Source of the DNA: Isochrysis galbana
Taxonomy: Eukaryota > Haptophyta > Isochrysidales > Isochrysidaceae
NCBI GenBank assembly: GCA_018136815.1
Contig: CM030931.1
Coordinates: forward strand, 299,731 to 363,730
Direction of reading: 5' to 3'
Length of the DNA: 64,000 nucleotides
Below, piece by piece: positions 44,536 through 54,279 of the stretch. The position numbers were made by a program, and so were the translations under genes. Each line of letters starts with the position of its first letter. Position 1 is the stretch's first letter. The notes below the pieces were generated by a model that did not search any database, was not told where the DNA came from, and worked only from the letters and a program-made list of their open reading frames with translations.

Positions 44536-45250
44536 AAGCGGCTGATGCTTCCATCAGAGAGAGGAAGAGAACAGAGAGAGTAGAAGATTTATTGACCGAC
44601 TGATGGATGAGATGGGAAGTCAGAGGAATCTGAGGGGATTCCATCCGTAGGAGTAGGTGATGAAGCCCTTCTCTGGAGGAAAAGAAACGCCTCCCCAAGT
44701 TCACAGCAGCGGAGATTGGCTGAGAATGGGCGGGGGGGGGCTCGCTCCCCCCCTTTCCCGCCACTAAGTTTATACTACGTAAGTTCACCTGGGCGAGGGG
44801 GCGCCTCGCTCGTGCCCTTCCCCCTCTCGTTTTTCTACTTTCTACAGCAGAGTGTCGTTCGATTCTACAAAACAAACATATGGATGCCATGAAGAGCACC
44901 TTTTTGCTTTTTGAGGGCATGTGACATAAGCAAGAAATATATCTATCACACGTTTGTCGAATCCAGAGTATCTCTATACTCAAAGCGGATTCGATACTCG
45001 ATAGTGATAGTGCGAACGTCGAACGTGCGAACGAATTTTGTTTTGAGTTTTCAGGGCTTGTCTCGATGGTTCACCGCTCGCTCGACATATTGAACACCGA
45101 GGCTTCACATCGCTCGTCAATTCATTTGTCGACTCCTTCTTCGTTTGTTTTTGTTTCGAGCGTTTATGAGGTCGTTTGCCTTCATTTGGTACCCCTCGTT
45201 TCCAAATACGCGATGCGTCGGTATAAAAGAAATCCCCTCCTGTGGGGACT
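44536..45250. other. Intergenic with one dispersed GC-rich motif copy
   Basis: At 44775-44822 there is a diverged copy (AAGTTCACCTGGGCGAGGGG, then a GCGCCTCG word). No gene is visible. Confidence 0.35.
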
Positions 45251-45255
45251 CTCAC

Positions 45256-45605
45256 CCTACCATGAGCCCCCCCCCCGCGAGCACCCCCAAGGAGAGGCCC
45301 AGGAGCACCCCGTACGCGACGATAACGGCGTCGCCAGGGCGCGCCCCGAGAGGGCCTGGTAGACGCCCACGGCGAGCACGGCGTAGCCCGTCCCCTTGTG
45401 CGCGACCCGCCACACGGCGCGGCGTGTGGTGCGGGCGGCGGGCGGGCCGCGCACGAGCGCGTTGAGCGGCTGCAGCAGGGCGAGGGCGAGGGCGAAGGCG
45501 ACGGCCCCGAGCGTATGATGGGGGTGCGAGAAGTGGCGCCCTCGGGGCACCCACGCGACGGCGAGCGCGACGCCGGCGGCGGCCACCGCAAAGCCCGCTT
45601 ACGGC
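45256..45605 (-). pseudogene. Cytochrome b561-like fragment, frameshifted
   Basis: The minus strand reads AAAGVALAVAWVPRGRHFSH, PHHTLGAVAFALALALLQPL, NALVRGPP, RRAVWRVAHKGTGYAVLAVG and VYQALSG. That is a helix, His, then helix, then RRxxWrxxH pattern of the b561 core (the two haem-His helices), as in DOMON-b561 ferric-reductase-type proteins. After ALSG one base is missing from a G run. The next frame continues sensibly (ARPGDAVIVAYGVLLGLSLG), so it is either a frameshift mutation or an assembly error. The beginning of the domain is absent. A near-identical piece lies at 57450-57545. Confidence 0.62.
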
Positions 45606-45776
45606 CAAACCACCAAGCCACCACAGCGACATGGAGGAGGGGGTACCCTTTGCCAATATTTTGTGCGCGCGCGATCAACCGCATGCGTTTTTTCCTTGGT
45701 TGGGTCTGAGTGAGACGCCGTCGCGCACCAGGCATTTTTTTTGTTGGGTTCGAGCTAACCGCGTCGCGCGCACACC

Positions 45777-46124
45777 ATGCGCCTGCTTCTACCGCTACTG
45801 CTCCCCGTGGTCACCGGTAGGGGGGCGGATCGGCTCATGTGCCACTGCCACGCGCGCGCGTTCTCCCCGCCCTCTCCGCCACTCGCCCCACCGGGCTCGC
45901 CCCCCTCCTCTCCGCCACTCGCCCCACCGGGCTCGCCCCCCTCCCCTCCACCGAGCGCGCCCCCCTCCCCTTCACCGAGCGCGCCCCCGCCCTCTCCGCC
46001 TCCTTCCACCCCTTCGCCCCCCTCCCCCCTCCGCCGCCCCCGCCGCCGCCCCCTCCCCCCCTCCCTCCTCGCCGCCGCCGACCCCCCCTCCTCCCTCCTC
46101 ACCGCCCCCTCCCTCTCATCCTAA
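45777..46124 (+). CDS. Small proline-rich secreted protein (115 aa)
   Basis: A hydrophobic start (MRLLLPLLLPVVTG) is followed by PPSPPLAPPGSPPSSPPLAPP-type repeats of the hydroxyproline-rich wall-protein kind and an Arg-rich stretch (RRPRRRP). The nucleotide repeat CTCGCCCCACCGGG is present in tandem. Stop TAA at 46122-46124 touches the hairpin at 46123. It could be the first exon of a longer gene. Coding status is moderate because several frames are open in this C-rich DNA. Confidence 0.45.
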   Translation: MRLLLPLLLPVVTGRGADRLMCHCHARAFSPPSPPLAPPGSPPSSPPLAPPGSPPSPPPSAPPSPSPSAPPPSPPPSTPSPPSPLRRPRRRPLPPSLLAAADPPSSLLTAPSLSS

Positions 46125-46279
46125 TCTGACAACCTCCCGCGTACGGGGGTAGGGGGGGAAACAAACAACTTTCTGGGGAATGTAGCTCGCTCGTGCAGCC
46201 TTCCCCCTCGAGTGGTGCAGTGTCCCCAGAAAGTTGTTGATTTCCCCCCCTTCCCCCTCACGCGGGAAGGTGTCAGATT
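46123..46279. repeat. Large hairpin element between two convergent genes
   Basis: Arms of about 57 bp (46123-46179 and 46223-46279, starting AATCTGACA and ending CAACTTTCTGGGGA) are inverted with roughly 85-90% match around a 43-base loop. It fills the space between the stop codons at 46124 (+) and 46283 (-). It may be a MITE or foldback element, or a bidirectional transcript-end structure. Confidence 0.75.
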
Positions 46280-46282
46280 TCA

Positions 46283-47440
46283 CTACCGGGAGAGGGGCGG
46301 GGGCAGCGACAGCGGGGGTAACGAGCGGAGCGGGCGCGTCGGGGATCTCGGGGGCGGGGCTTGGACGGTGAGAGCAGGGGCGGGGACAGGAGCGTCGGCG
46401 GGGGCGGGGGCGGGAGTGGAGGCGGGAGTGGGGGCGGGAGTGGGGGCGGGAGTGGGGGCGGCAGTGGGGGCGGAGGCGGGGCCGCGCTCAAGGTTTTCAA
46501 GGTCATGGTCAACATGCTGGCCCCCGCCCAGAAGCCGCGGAAGGGGCGCCCCCCGTCTTCCCCCTTCAAGCGCGAGTGCTACACGCAGAAGTGCCCGGTC
46601 TGCCTGCACCAGTTCGCCCCTCCCCTTTATGGCAAGGAGCCGGGGCGCCGGCGGTGGATGGCCTCCGGGCGACACCCGCTGAGCAACGTCTCCATCCGCG
46701 ACGAACCGGCCGAGCAGATGGAAGAGCCCCGCCGCCGCCCCCATATGCGAGAGGTGGATCAGCCCCCACCCGACCAGACCCACCTGCCGGCTGTGCCCCA
46801 CCCCTCCCAGGACACGCTCCGCGAAGTACGACGCGTCCGAGCTCACGAAGACGCGGGCCACCGTGTCGTCGTGCACGTCACTCGAGGCGTGCACCAGCAT
46901 GCCGGAGCCCACCGACAGCGCGAAATACCAGCCGATCGGTGTCTGCACCCCGGGGCGCACCGCCACGAGCACCGACAGCATCCCCAGGACGAGCAGGCAC
47001 ATCGAGTCCCCCCACAGCCGCGCGCGACGCGCCGTGATCGCCGAGGAGTAGAGCAGTAGCAGGGCAAGGACCGCCGACGTCGCCAGCCCCGACCACCGCT
47101 CCGACGCACCCAGGAGCACCATCACCCCCACGAAGGCCTCGCTAAAGTAGCCCGCCGGGGCCACGAGTGCCGCTTGCAGCCGCGGGGCACAGAGCCGCCG
47201 CCCGAGCCACGTGGGGTGCAGTTCGGTCGCGCCCCCCTCGTCCGCAGTGACCGAGATGGCGCGCACCCGCGAGAGCGCGAGCGTGCCCGTCACCGCGTGA
47301 CCCAGCTCGTGCACGGCCACCCCGAAGATGCGGAACCAGCGGAAGGCGTAGAAGCGGGTCACCGCCAACCAGGCGGCCAGCGCGAGTGGAGGGTAAGACA
47401 GCAGGAAGAGCCTCTGAGCGTGGGCGCCGCACGAGTCCAT
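46283..47440 (-). CDS. M50B-like membrane zinc metallopeptidase (385 aa)
   Basis: From the Met at 47440: an N-terminal membrane helix (LFLLSYPPLALAAWLAV) is followed by FGVAVHELGHAVTGTLA with the HExxH zinc motif, placed as in the peptidase M50B-like family. Further helices follow (ALVAPAGYFSEAFVGVMVLL, ATSAVLALLLLYSSA, LLVLGMLSVLVAV, IGWYFALSVGSGMLV). A conserved-looking SSDASYFAERV lies near the end. Such proteins are integral-membrane proteases of uncertain substrate. After about residue 250 the quality drops, and the end is a PAPTPAPTP-type repeat encoded by a GGGGGCGGGAGT array. The true C-terminus may lie earlier or after an unseen splice. The frame is open a further 49 residues upstream without a plausible start. 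Confidence 0.7.
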   Translation of the reverse strand: MDSCGAHAQRLFLLSYPPLALAAWLAVTRFYAFRWFRIFGVAVHELGHAVTGTLALSRVRAISVTADEGGATELHPTWLGRRLCAPRLQAALVAPAGYFSEAFVGVMVLLGASERWSGLATSAVLALLLLYSSAITARRARLWGDSMCLLVLGMLSVLVAVRPGVQTPIGWYFALSVGSGMLVHASSDVHDDTVARVFVSSDASYFAERVLGGVGHSRQVGLVGWGLIHLSHMGAAAGLFHLLGRFVADGDVAQRVSPGGHPPPAPRLLAIKGRGELVQADRALLRVALALEGGRRGAPLPRLLGGGQHVDHDLENLERGPASAPTAAPTPAPTPAPTPASTPAPAPADAPVPAPALTVQAPPPRSPTRPLRSLPPLSLPPPLSR

Positions 47441-47599
47441 CCCCGCCTCTGGGCGCGCGCGGTGTACTCCCTCGCGCTCAAAAAAAAATCCGAGCGGTTT
47501 ACAAAAAAGAAGCGCGCGCTGGTGTAATTCACCCTCCTCGAGGGAAAGGAGACCAAATGAAGGCAAGCCGCCTTGTTTGTTTCTCATTTCTCTCAGTTC

Positions 47600-48027
47600 T
47601 TTTGTTGATTGTGAGTGAGTGGTGTTAGTAGATTGATAGGTTGGGGTCAGGATTTCGAAAATTTCTTTCGAAATTTGAGGGGGGGTACGCCGGGAGAAAT
47701 TTCGTTCGAAATTTCTCGAAATTTGGGGGGGTGATGGGGCTGAAGATGCGATACCAAGGGGGGGGGCGCGGGGAAGCAGGGGGGGAGGGGAAGCGCGCGA
47801 ACCCGTGGCGCGAAATCAGAGCGCCCCGCCCCCGCCTCTCCGCCCGGAGACCTCTTCCCCCCCTCCCCCCCCCTCCCCCCCCAGATGGAGCGGGCTTTAT
47901 TGCACCCAGTGACTGAATGCCAAAATTAGCCCAACCCCTGAAAGCGCGCGCCGTAGGTGTTAAACATCGAGAATGGGTCATCATGTGTGAATATCGTTGT
48001 ATAAATAACTATCGAGAATGGGACATT
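47600..48027. repeat. Intergenic with TTCGAAATTTC palindromes
   Basis: 47650-47730 has four or more copies of (T)TCGAAATTTC on both strands, alternating with GGGGG runs. At 47549 the words GACCAAATGAAGGCAAGCCG occur, repeated exactly at 53698 and in diverged form near 53618. Confidence 0.5.
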
Positions 48028-48189
48028 AGAAAATGCAGGCTTGAAGTGGAATTTTCCGTCAATTATGTACCACCTGAAGCTTACAAAATTAGCCTAAGCT
48101 TCAAGTGGTACATACCACTCGTAACTAGTCATAACTCATAACATCTTTGCGTATATAACGGAGATTTCCACTTCAAGCTTGCATTTTCT
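48028..48189. mobile_element. MITE-like nested palindrome
   Basis: The outer arms (48028-48059 and 48158-48189) match at 29 of 32 positions, starting AGAAAATGCA. Between them lies an inner stem (ATGTACCAC.TGAAGCTTA against TAAGCTTCAAGTGGTACAT, about 48065-48113). TA occurs at both edges and may be the target duplication. Confidence 0.6.
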
Positions 48190-48500
48190 AAGCCCACGAA
48201 CCGGGAGCGCGCGACGGTGGCAAAAACGGCAGGTGGCCACTACCCCTCCGACCATTAAAGTTGCGGGGAAGATCTACTTTTCTTCCAGAGTCAGAGTCCA
48301 GAGTAGAGTGTAGAGTAGGGTGGTGGGGCCAAAAAACCAGCGAACCTCGAACCTCAAGTTGCACCTTGTTCCGAGGCGGTGCATCCGCGCCCCATGATGG
48401 TCGGTAGATTAGGTGCGTCGGCGTCTACGACTGCACACGACGCGTTCAATGAGCTCATTTCCGCGTGTTTTCACTCCTCTTCCACGCGGCTTTAGTTGAG
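48190..48500. other. Intergenic before gap, nothing recognised
   Basis: No feature seen. Confidence 0.3.
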
Positions 48501-48600
48501 NNNNNNNNNNNNNNNNNNNNNNNNNNNNNNNNNNNNNNNNNNNNNNNNNNNNNNNNNNNNNNNNNNNNNNNNNNNNNNNNNNNNNNNNNNNNNNNNNNNN
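48501..48600. other. Assembly gap (100 N)
   Basis: Exactly 100 N. Confidence 1.
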
Positions 48601-48630
48601 GTCGCCTCCCCCCCCTCCATCTCCATCAAC

Positions 48631-49413
48631 ATCGATACTTCAGCATACAACTAAGTTTAAACTTGGTTGACCCATGGGGGGGCACGAGCCCCCCCTCTCT
48701 CCACTCCTCCCCTGCCATGGGGGAGGAACCACCCATCCTCCTGGCACGCCTGATGGCTTGCCAGGAGGCCACTGCCCTACTGACCCACTCCCTTCCCCAC
48801 AGGCTCGCCCCATTCGCCCATACTGGCCCCTCGTGACCAGCCCATCGCTCCAACCCCCCCTCCCCCCCTGGTCGACAGGCAGACAGGTGCAGATTGGGGG
48901 CCCCAGAGGCTCAGGAGCGCCAGCGAGGGAGAGGCAGGGGAGGCCAGGGCCCAGTCCCAGCCTCCTCTGCCCCCAGAGCTGGCCTCCAGGAGCCTCCAGG
49001 GGTCGCCAAGCTGCAGGCCTGCCGCAGGCGCGCCATCGCGCGTGCCGCAGGAGAGGGGAGAGAGCGCGCGGAGAAGGGGGTGGGCGGAGCGAGAGCTCCG
49101 CTCACCGAAAAATAGGTAAGTCCCGCACCTGTTTACAGGATAAGTCGGGGCTGAGACCGCCGCCCACTCGGAGACACAGGAGGAAGGGGGGGAATGATCA
49201 CCGGGGGGGGGCGCGGGCCACCGGACCATATCTAAGCCCTTCACCCCTATCCCCCTAGTAGTGCACGGGGGGAGTCGCCTTATGGCGGGGGGAGAAGGGC
49301 CGGGGAAGTGGGGATGTAGAAAGTTTCCTACGTGAGTAGAAAGTAGAGGGTCCACGGCCGCGTGTGCGGTGAGACTATTAATATTAAAAGGTTTATCGAT
49401 ACTTCAGCATACA
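48631..49413. repeat. Possible insertion between 19-bp direct repeats
   Basis: ATCGATACTTCAGCATACA occurs at 48631-48649 and 49395-49413. The 745 bp between start with a diverged copy of the dispersed motif (GGTTGACCCATGGGGGGGCA). Open frames there have no domain. It could be a retrotransposed insertion, or two copies of the same repeat. Confidence 0.4.
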
Positions 49414-49639
49414 TATACATACGTAGTTAGTAGCCTCCGTCGGTCGGCTGCTTGGCTGCGCTACGCTCTATCGTCTATCCTCAATCCCTAAGACCTAAGA
49501 TGTAAGATGCGTTAGGTTCATCCGTTCATCCAACTATAGTAGTACCAATCTACGCTAACGCTAGAGGAGAGAGAGAGAGTTTGTGTGTGGATTAGTGGAT
49601 TGTGGAGAGCGTAAATCAACACTTGCGTGCGCGCACAGG

Positions 49640-50119
49640 ACCTGATACTGAGTGCCATATGACCAGACTAGCAGACTAGAGGCTCCAATTCAACTTGTTT
49701 TACTAGTACAAGTTCAGGCGCGGGAAATACCGGCGCTCCCAGCTCCGAGCCCCCCCCCCTCCAATGGCCGCCAACCTGATGTGCAGCAACGATGGCGGCG
49801 GCGACGACGGCGATGACGAGTGTCACACCGCCGTGGAGTGGGGGCGGCGCCATGTGGAGACGCTCCAGGGGTGTTGCTGTGGTGGGAGCTTGAGCTTGAG
49901 CTTGAGCTTGAAATGGTCAGTCATCGAGCAACATCCGATTCTAAGTACTGAGTAAGCAGATTTTTATCATAATGGCGGGTTTATAAGTGTAGATGTTTGG
50001 AGTGAGTATCATATGATATTAGTTAGATGTATGATATCATACTCATACTCAGTTCCATGGCAAGTGTCATATGACGGTATGTATGACGTGTGACGAAGGC
50101 GGGAACAACTTGGGGTATC
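49640..50119. mobile_element. MITE related to the 58214 element
   Basis: 49648-50119 aligns with 58270-58642: CCTGATACTGAGTG(C/T)CATATG, CCAATTCAACTTGTTTTACT, AATGGCCGCCAACCTGATGT, the AGCAGATTTTTATCATAATG block, and the end GGAACAACTTGG. The left terminus is not preserved here, and an extra AGCTTG tandem sits at 49885-49910. Confidence 0.7.
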
Positions 50120-50827
50120 ACTTCAACGTGAAAAGAAAGAAGAAAGAAGAAAGGGAAAGGGCACCACATCACCACTCACCACTCACCACATGCACATGCC
50201 CATGTGCTGACTTCCATTGATCCCGGCGGAAAAGGAAAAGAGTCGCCGTAGCTTTCATCTTTCATACCTGCTGTTTTGGTAAATGTAAATGTAATACTAC
50301 TAATATAATGAGGTCTATGATCTATTTGAGGCATTATGAGTAAGTGTCCCCTTTTTTCGGAGTTCCTTCCATATTCATAAGTCATAAGAATAAGAGCAGC
50401 AGTCGCTCCGCAAAAATATCGGAGGGGGCAATCAATTCGCGCGCCTCCCACCGGAAGTAAAAAAAAAAGGCGCTGCAGACAAAGAAGGCGCGCGGCGCGC
50501 GGGGGATGAGGATGATCACGGGTATAGTAGTTAGAGGGAGAGAGAGAGAGAGAGAGAGTATTGTAGGACCCGTGGGAGGGCCGAGAGAGAGAGAGTAGGT
50601 GGGCAGATTAGTTACGTACACACACAATATATTGACTACTTTGTGTGCGCGTCGTGTCACGCGTGTGCATACTCCTACATGTGAGAAATCGGGAGTTTTG
50701 AGAGATTTTCATGAGAGAGCATCTAAAGTATCAGGAGGTGTCCATCGTCCAATGGTTCCAGCTTTTCTCCTTCTCTCCGTGCTCTCTCCCCCCCGATGGC
50801 AGAGGCGTGAGTTGGCCGATTCACCCC
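50120..50827. other. Intergenic; pyrimidine-rich leader at the end
   Basis: Nothing recognised up to 50700. 50762-50800 is CT-rich (CTTTTCTCCTTCTCTCCGTG) before the next gene's start, as in other genes here. Confidence 0.35.
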
Positions 50828-51451
50828 ATGCTCGCCGCCCGCTCCCTGATCGTGCTCTGCGCGCTGGCGGTACACGCGCAATGGGAAGAGAGGAGCCTAA
50901 GTGAAGACTTCGGCTCAGGCCCCGACTTCGATCCTGGATCTGGCGTGCTGGATGAGCCGGCGTTACCGCCGTTGCCGCCAATTCCTGTCCAGCCGCTCCC
51001 TATGCCGCCTCCTGCAGTGCCAGCGCCCATTACGCCGTCGCCAAGCGCTCCAGCCCCACTAAGTCCATCTCGTGGCACGCCTTTGCCACTCTCACCATCG
51101 CCATTACCACTGCACCCTCCTCCTCCGCCGGCAGCATCTTTGCCACTCAACGCACCTCTGTCACCTCCGGGGAGTACGTCTTCCCCATCATCGCCTCCTG
51201 CGGCACCTGCTTCCGGAGGGCTCTCCGAGTGGGTCCTCATGGTCATCATCGGCTGCTCTGGAGTGGGCGGCGTGATAGTGGCCTCCTGCATATTGGCAGT
51301 TTGTTGCCTGAGATTCTGGGAAGGAGAAAGGTCTAGGGGCAATAACTTAAGAAGCCGAGGATTTGAGATGCAGGCAGCAATGGGTGGGGTAGCAGGGCAA
51401 GGCAGTCTACGCAGTGCTCGCAAAGAGGGCCGGAACGCCTTGCAGGTATGA
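50828..51451 (+). CDS. Proline-rich one-pass membrane protein (207 aa)
   Basis: Starting at 50828 the N-terminus is a clean signal peptide (MLAARSLIVLCALAVHAQ). A short acidic segment is followed by about 110 residues of PLPP/PSPLP-type repeat, then a transmembrane helix (WVLMVIIGCSGVGGVIVASC and onward) and a basic tail (RSRGNNLRSRG). The frame is open 39 codons further upstream, but that would bury the signal peptide, so 50828 is preferred. The last codons read TTG CAG GTA TGA. CAG|GTATGA is a good 5' splice site, so the annotated stop may be inside an intron and the tail longer. It has the same plan as the protein at 19997, suggesting a family of surface proteins. Confidence 0.68.
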   Translation: MLAARSLIVLCALAVHAQWEERSLSEDFGSGPDFDPGSGVLDEPALPPLPPIPVQPLPMPPPAVPAPITPSPSAPAPLSPSRGTPLPLSPSPLPLHPPPPPAASLPLNAPLSPPGSTSSPSSPPAAPASGGLSEWVLMVIIGCSGVGGVIVASCILAVCCLRFWEGERSRGNNLRSRGFEMQAAMGGVAGQGSLRSARKEGRNALQV

Positions 51452-52270
51452 CAAGAGTTCTAGCGCGCAACGCGTTCAGCATCTCGGACGGCGCGCATGT
51501 CGCTCGTGTCGACCGAATACAGTGTTCGTACTTTGCGTTTCGAGAAAGGTAAACTGTCCGTAATAGGTTTTGGCGTGTGGCTGGGGCAGTGGAGTGGCTG
51601 GGGCTGTGGCTGGTGACAGTGACTGATAACGAGACCAAAGGGGAGAAGGAGGTTCATTGGGGTCACCGGAGCAAATGAAGGGGGGGGTCACACAGCACCA
51701 CAACGCTAGAGCCCATGGCCGCACCCGCCTCGAGACTCAAGAAGATGGCTATCCCGCATGTCCGTAGAGGGGTCGCTCCTCGCCACCCAATCGATGGGCG
51801 CCCTCAAGGACCTTTATATGGCTTGCACCACCCCGGGTATTGACAATATGAAGGCTCTTTCCCAAGTCCCAAGCCCTCCAAGGAGCCATAGGCCATAGGA
51901 GGATGCAGGCCATCGACCATCGAAGCACTGCAACAGACTAGCAAGAAAAAAATCTGAAGATTCTGGGCGACACACCTGCTAGGTCCAGGTCTCCCCGTCT
52001 CTACACCGATATCGCCCTTATATTATCTTGTTGTATTCAGGCCTCCTGGCATGAATATTTCGGCATGGGTACGTGCCTTCATCGTTATATATCGTCTTCT
52101 ACGTTGGTCTTGGTCACTCAAGGCGTGCAGATTCGGATTCTCCCTGGGCTCAGATCCTGGTCCGCCGATTTTCGTCTCGAAATTCGAAGATTTGAGTTTT
52201 ATTTTTACCGTTACGGTAATTGTCCACGCGTTTAAGGTAAGAAATGCAGGTAACAGAACTAGGCCCCTCT
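51452..52270. other. Intergenic, nothing recognised
   Basis: No domain or paired repeat found. Confidence 0.3.
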
Positions 52271-52435
52271 CTGCATTCCCTCCCTCCCCTTCTGCAGTTC
52301 TCCCTCCCCTTCTGCAGTTCTCCCTCCCCTTCTGCAGTTCTCCCTCCCCTTCTGCAGTTCCCCCTCCCTTCTGCAGTTCCCCCTCCCTTCTGCAGTTCCC
52401 CCTCCCTTCTGCAGTTCCCCCTTTCGCTCCTCCCC
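52270..52435. repeat. Tandem repeat of CTTCTGCAGTTC(T/C)CCCTCC
   Basis: About eight units of 19-22 bp, followed by poly-C and by repeated CGCGCCGAGACGGCGGC words at 52490-52615. Confidence 0.92.
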
Positions 52436-52664
52436 CCCCCCCCCCCCTCCGCTCCTCCCCTTCCCCTCCGCTGTCCCCCCCCCCCCCTCCGCGCGCCGAG
52501 ACGGCGGCCCTTCCTCCCCTTCCGCGCGCCGAGACGGCGGCCCTTCCCCCCCCCTCCGCAGATTTCCTTCCCCTCCTCCGCCGCTTCCCCCCCCTCCGCG
52601 CGCCGAGACGGCGGCTCTCTTCCGCGTCCGCGCGTTGAGACGCCGTCTTCTCTTCCCTCAACTC

Positions 52665-52880
52665 CCCGCGCGAAAGTCCCCCAGCGCGTCCCTCAGCGTT
52701 CCCCAGCGTCCCTCAGCGTCTCCCAGCATCTCTCAGCGCCCCCCCGTGTCCTTCAGCGGTGTCCCGCAGCGCGTCCTGCAGCGTCCTTCAGTGTCCTTCT
52801 GCCTTCTGCGTCCTTCGGCGTCCTTCAGCGCTGTCCCGCAGCGCGTCCTTCAGCGTCCTTCGGCGCTGCCTCGCGAGACT
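52665..52880. repeat. Imperfect tandem repeat of CGTCC(T/C)TCAG
   Basis: More than fifteen units of 10-12 bp around GCGTCCTTCAG. Non-coding as far as I can tell. Confidence 0.88.
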
Positions 52881-52964
52881 CGAGGCAGGACTCGCGAGGG
52901 CACTGGATTTTACTCTGTAGTCCGAGCCGGAGTCCGAATTGTGTTTTGACCCTCGAGTCCTCGT

Positions 52965-52995
<31 letters not shown>

Positions 52996-53189
52996 TCTGG
53001 TGAGCGCCCTTGGTTCTGCTCATCAGAGGGGGTTCGTTTAACGTATGTTTCCGGCCTGTTACCGTGAATGTTTGAGTGCAGAGTGTTGATTTGAGTGGTT
53101 TTACCCACTATATCGCCTGTTGGTGACCTACAGCCCCCTGAGTACCCCCAAGCCCCGAGTCTTCCGAGTCATCCTTTTGAGTCTACGAG

Positions 53190-53645
53190 TCCCTACGAGT
53201 CCCAAGTAAGCGGTATCTGCTCGCCGCGCCCTTTTCTACGTCCTCCGTCCCTCCGATTCGCGTTCCGAGCCACTCTCCCGTCCATTTCACATGCCCGTCA
53301 TATGCCCTCCCCGTTCTCCCGATGAGCCCGTTCCGGGCTCCCCGGATGAATGAACCGTGCGCCGCGCTAGCCGCCGGTGCGCCTTCGCGACTCGTTTCCA
53401 AAGAGGAAACGAGCTTCGCTCCGACACCTCGCCCAAGCCCGCCTGCCCGCCTTCCTCTGCTGACGGGCTGAAGCCCGTCAGCACCTCCGAAGTAGTCTCC
53501 TTCGCCGCGCCTGCCGCCGGCCTTGCCCCTTCCTCATTGCCCTCAGGCCTCTCAGGCCCTATCTATGGGCCATCCCAATTCGTCAAACGCAGCCAAACCG
53601 GAGAGAAGGGATACCACATGAAGGCAAACCGCCTCGCACCTACTC
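53190..53645 (+). mobile_element. Weak LTR-retrotransposon relic (gag-leader-like)
   Basis: A roughly 35-bp stretch at about 53430-53465 (TCGCCCAAGCCCG, then CCCGCCTTCCTCTGCTGA) matches the gag start of the copy at 60421. The sequence before it only loosely resembles the LTR leader. Confidence 0.3.
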
Positions 53646-54279
53646 CTAACTAAGCAAGGCGGGGAAGGGGAAGAAACCGGAGGGAAGGGGAAGGGAGACC
53701 AAATGAAGGCAAGCCGTCTCAAGCCTCAAGGGCGCGTCATCTTCTTTCAATAAAATAAAATATAGGCAACTCCGCTGTGCGCGTCGACACTCACAGCTTC
53801 GGAACCGGCAAGTTTGTCGTGGACATAAAAGATCCCAAGCATGCAGCTTTGCGCGCGGGATGCAAAATGACTCTCTTCTAAGGCGTGAGCTCAACCATAT
53901 CCATAATCCATATCGTAACGGCCCGTCGATCATCATCAGCCCACAAGACATGCGCTGGGAAGACGTCGACCTGCAGGCTATCGGGTGGGCTCACCCGGTG
54001 CGCTCCTCGCACATAGAGTGTAGTGCTTACTCAGCAACTACTAAATAAAGCAACCAATGAAATCATAAATCATCCAATCCGCAATACTGAAAATACAAAA
54101 TACTCCTAATAGCTTATAGGTATCTCGTGTCTCGGTCGTTGTCGTTGCCGGGATCATCGTGCTCATAGTGACATTTATATATGTCCTGTCGAATATCATG
54201 TTTGAGCGATCCACCGGAAAGAATAAAAAAGTTATAACCTGAACCGACAGCTCCAGAATCAATATTCTTGTAAACGGAC
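53646..54279. other. Intergenic with a possible stray exon
   Basis: 53768-53881 reads AVRVDTHSFGTGKFVVDIKD then PKHAALRAGCKMTLF and a stop. It looks protein-like, but I found no partner exon or family. A copy of GACCAAATGAAGGCAAGCCG is at 53698. Confidence 0.25.

Noticed and set aside
46361-47059. Plus-strand frame with KCPVCLHQFAPPLYGKEPGR resembling a zinc knuckle
   Set aside because: Lies opposite the M50B-like gene whose HELGH motif and membrane helices are convincing; no second Cys/His pair.
49110-49150. GGTAAGTCCC / GTTTACAGG as an exon-intron signal in 48674-49258
   Set aside because: No coding sequence recognisable on either side.
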